Shown here one piece after another: positions 6,245-7,130 of a DNA stretch of 7,130 nucleotides. Where the stretch lies: the NCBI GenBank assembly GCA_000494185.1, contig AWOC01000014.1:17332-24461 (forward strand), written 5' to 3'. Position numbers and translations under genes: made by a program. Source of the DNA: Candidatus Calditenuaceae archaeon JGI OTU-3. Its GTDB lineage: Archaea; Thermoproteota; Nitrososphaeria_A; Caldarchaeales; Calditenuaceae. Below the pieces are notes generated by a model. That model was given only the letters and a program-made list of their open reading frames with translations, ran no database searches and was not told where the DNA came from. The stretch's first letter is position 1; each line of letters starts with the position of its first letter.

Positions 6245-6868
6245 TTAAACAGGGACGGCCTCCAGCCTCGCATAGTTATTACGGCCTAATACGAGTATGT
6301 CGATCCCATTACCGCTGGCCGCGTCCCTCGCCATACCGGCCTTAACAGCCTTGATAGCCAACTCCCTCAGCTCCTCCAAACTTGCCCCAGGCCTATACCC
6401 TGTCTCAAGAACGCCGGAAGCTATCTCGGCGCCACTCCCCACTGCCGCGAACTCGTCCTCAATAATAGAGCCAAGGGGGTCGAGCACGTAGATGTGCGGC
6501 CCAAGCGGGTCAACACCTCCGACTATTGTCTCGGTGAAATAGGGGAAGAACCTGCTTCCGAACAGATAGTTTGAGATTATCTTAGCGACCGTGTTTATCT
6601 TTGGCAGACGGCCTTCCTCTATTATGTAGAGGTTTATGAGGGCCTTTGCCTCCCTAATGATGTCCTGCATGTCCGACACGAGCCCAGCACAAGCCACGCC
6701 CGCGTTAGGCGTGAGTTGGAAGATCTTCCTAGCATTCTTGGAGACGACGAAGTTACCGTATGATAGACGCTTTTCAGATCCAAGTACGACACCTTCGGCA
6801 CCCTTTATCCCGACGGTAGTTGCGCCAGGAATCAGGTAATATCCCTGCTGCACAACACTTCTCGGCAC
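6245..6868 (-). CDS. psmB: 20S proteasome beta subunit, apparently lacking the catalytic Thr1
   Basis: Beta subunits form the inner rings of the 20S proteasome; active ones use an N-terminal Thr exposed by propeptide cleavage. The 207-residue form has a short N-extension and then PGATTVGIKG (14-23), GVVLGSEKRLSYGNF (26-40) and SKNARKIF (43-50). VGSGAE (143-148) and RDAASGNGID (181-190) follow. Aligned from memory with the Thermoplasma beta subunit, Glu17 (E32), Lys33 (K48), the GSG serine (S145), Asp166 (D182) and Ser169 (S185) are kept, but position 1 is Ala16 (GATTVG instead of GTTTVG). This resembles the crenarchaeal beta-1 paralogue with PATAIG. A second, active beta subunit is expected elsewhere. 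The start is a GTG at 6868; a GTG at 6853 fits the TATA-like box better and would shorten the protein by five residues. Confidence 0.94.
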   Translation of the reverse strand: MPRSVVQQGYYLIPGATTVGIKGAEGVVLGSEKRLSYGNFVVSKNARKIFQLTPNAGVACAGLVSDMQDIIREAKALINLYIIEEGRLPKINTVAKIISNYLFGSRFFPYFTETIVGGVDPLGPHIYVLDPLGSIIEDEFAAVGSGAEIASGVLETGYRPGASLEELRELAIKAVKAGMARDAASGNGIDILVLGRNNYARLEAVPV

Positions 6869-6874
6869 GCCCAG

Positions 6875-6881
6875 CTTTTAA
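6875..6881 (-). promoter_or_regulatory. TATA-like box for the proteasome beta gene
   Basis: On the minus strand CTTAAAAG begins only a few bases before the GTG at 6868. Its centre is about 26 bases from the in-frame GTG at 6853. If this is the real promoter, the mRNA would start at codon 6 of the longer form. A second AT-rich stretch (AATAATAC, about 6883-6890) could support a start near 6861 instead. Confidence 0.4.
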
Positions 6882-6932
6882 GTATTATTCCGTCACGTAC
6901 AAACTCTAACCATTGAAATCATACCGAAATAG

Positions 6933-7025
6933 CTAGATTTTCTTTGTGTGGGGTAGTCCAAGCAGATCATTAACGACTGGCCTATACACTCTTATCCTGC
7001 CGAGCTCCTCTCCGAGGCCATCCAT
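6933..7025 (-). other. Second open frame overlapping the protease tail (possible frameshifted continuation)
   Basis: Starting at an ATG at 7025-7023 and ending in TAG at 6935-6933, this frame encodes 30 residues (MDGLGEELGRIRVYRPVVND...). Its codons (AGG, ATA, GAG, CTC, GGC) look like those of the genes in this window, while the frame that overlaps it becomes CGG- and Trp-containing. A change of one base near 7025 would join the two frames into one continuous C-terminus. It could instead be a chance ORF. Confidence 0.25.
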
Positions 7026-7130
7026 ACTCGTCAAGGCCTAGCGCGTTCGCAACCAGCTCGTTTATCTCCGAGCCCGTGATGCCGAGATAGCTATACCTGT
7101 AGCGGCCATTCTCGATCAGGGCCGGGACTA
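6982..7130 (-). CDS. C-terminal fragment of a probable HtrA/DegP-like serine protease, possibly frame-broken
   Basis: The only frame open from the right edge on the minus strand gives 48 residues ending in TAG at 6984-6982. It begins VPALIENGRYRYSYLGITGS, which resembles the junction between the protease domain and the PDZ domain of archaeal S1C (HtrA/DegP) proteases, where a 'P-x-LIE-x-G-x-Y...-LGI-x-G' stretch is common. The catalytic part would lie outside the window. In a typical HtrA about 70-90 PDZ residues would follow, but here the frame closes about 29 residues later with an Arg-rich tail. A second frame (6933-7025) has more ordinary codon use, which suggests a frameshift near 7025. 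The family call rests on one short stretch. It could also be an intact protein with a short tail. Confidence 0.45.
   Translation of the reverse strand, partial: VPALIENGRYRYSYLGITGSEINELVANALGLDEYGWPRRGARQDKSV

Noticed and set aside
6297..6839. Two plus-strand frames (6297-6491 and 6636-6839)
   Set aside because: They are antisense to the clearly recognised proteasome beta gene.
1..7130. tRNA, rRNA, CRISPR arrays, insertion sequences and att sites
   Set aside because: I found no cloverleaf-like segment, spaced direct repeats, transposase or flanking inverted repeats anywhere in the window.

Overview
The window is almost certainly archaeal, and most like the Thermoproteota (TACK) group. The evidence is a eukaryotic/archaeal-type glycyl-tRNA synthetase, an archaeal Trm1 tRNA methyltransferase, a THEP1-type NTPase, an HTH-DUF120 riboflavin kinase/regulator and a 20S proteasome beta subunit. 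The beta subunit has the 'SEKRLSYG' type of sequence that I recall from crenarchaeal beta-1 paralogues. Promoters also look archaeal: TATA-like boxes lie about 24-32 bases before the first plausible start codon, so many transcripts would be leaderless or nearly so, and TTG and GTG starts are common. The exact lineage cannot be fixed from this sequence alone.

Left part (1-1225): the start of a glutamate-rich coiled-coil protein runs leftward off the edge. It is divergent from a four-helix membrane protein whose cytosolic tail ends in a C4HC3 RING/PHD-like zinc module. The two share a 122-base promoter region.

Centre (1300-4572): a compact rightward operon encodes glyS (glycyl-tRNA synthetase), a THEP1-family NTPase and trm1 (tRNA G26 dimethyltransferase), with gaps of only 2 and 4 bases. 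Two of the three products act on tRNA. The NTPase role in this setting is open.

Right part (4612-7130): everything recognisable is on the minus strand. Read in transcription order from the right edge, there is the tail of a probable HtrA/DegP-like protease (with a possible frame break), a proteasome beta subunit with Ala in place of the catalytic Thr1, the bifunctional riboflavin kinase/regulator RbkR, and an unrecognised protein with a soluble N-terminal domain and a C-terminal membrane hairpin. The last of these converges on trm1. The minus-strand genes are separated by about 75-190 bases and most have their own TATA-like box, so they look like single transcription units rather than one operon.

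Most of the window is housekeeping. The points most worth a second look are the membrane-anchored RING-like protein, the apparently non-catalytic proteasome beta subunit, the broken or truncated protease tail at the right edge, and the orphan membrane-hairpin protein.
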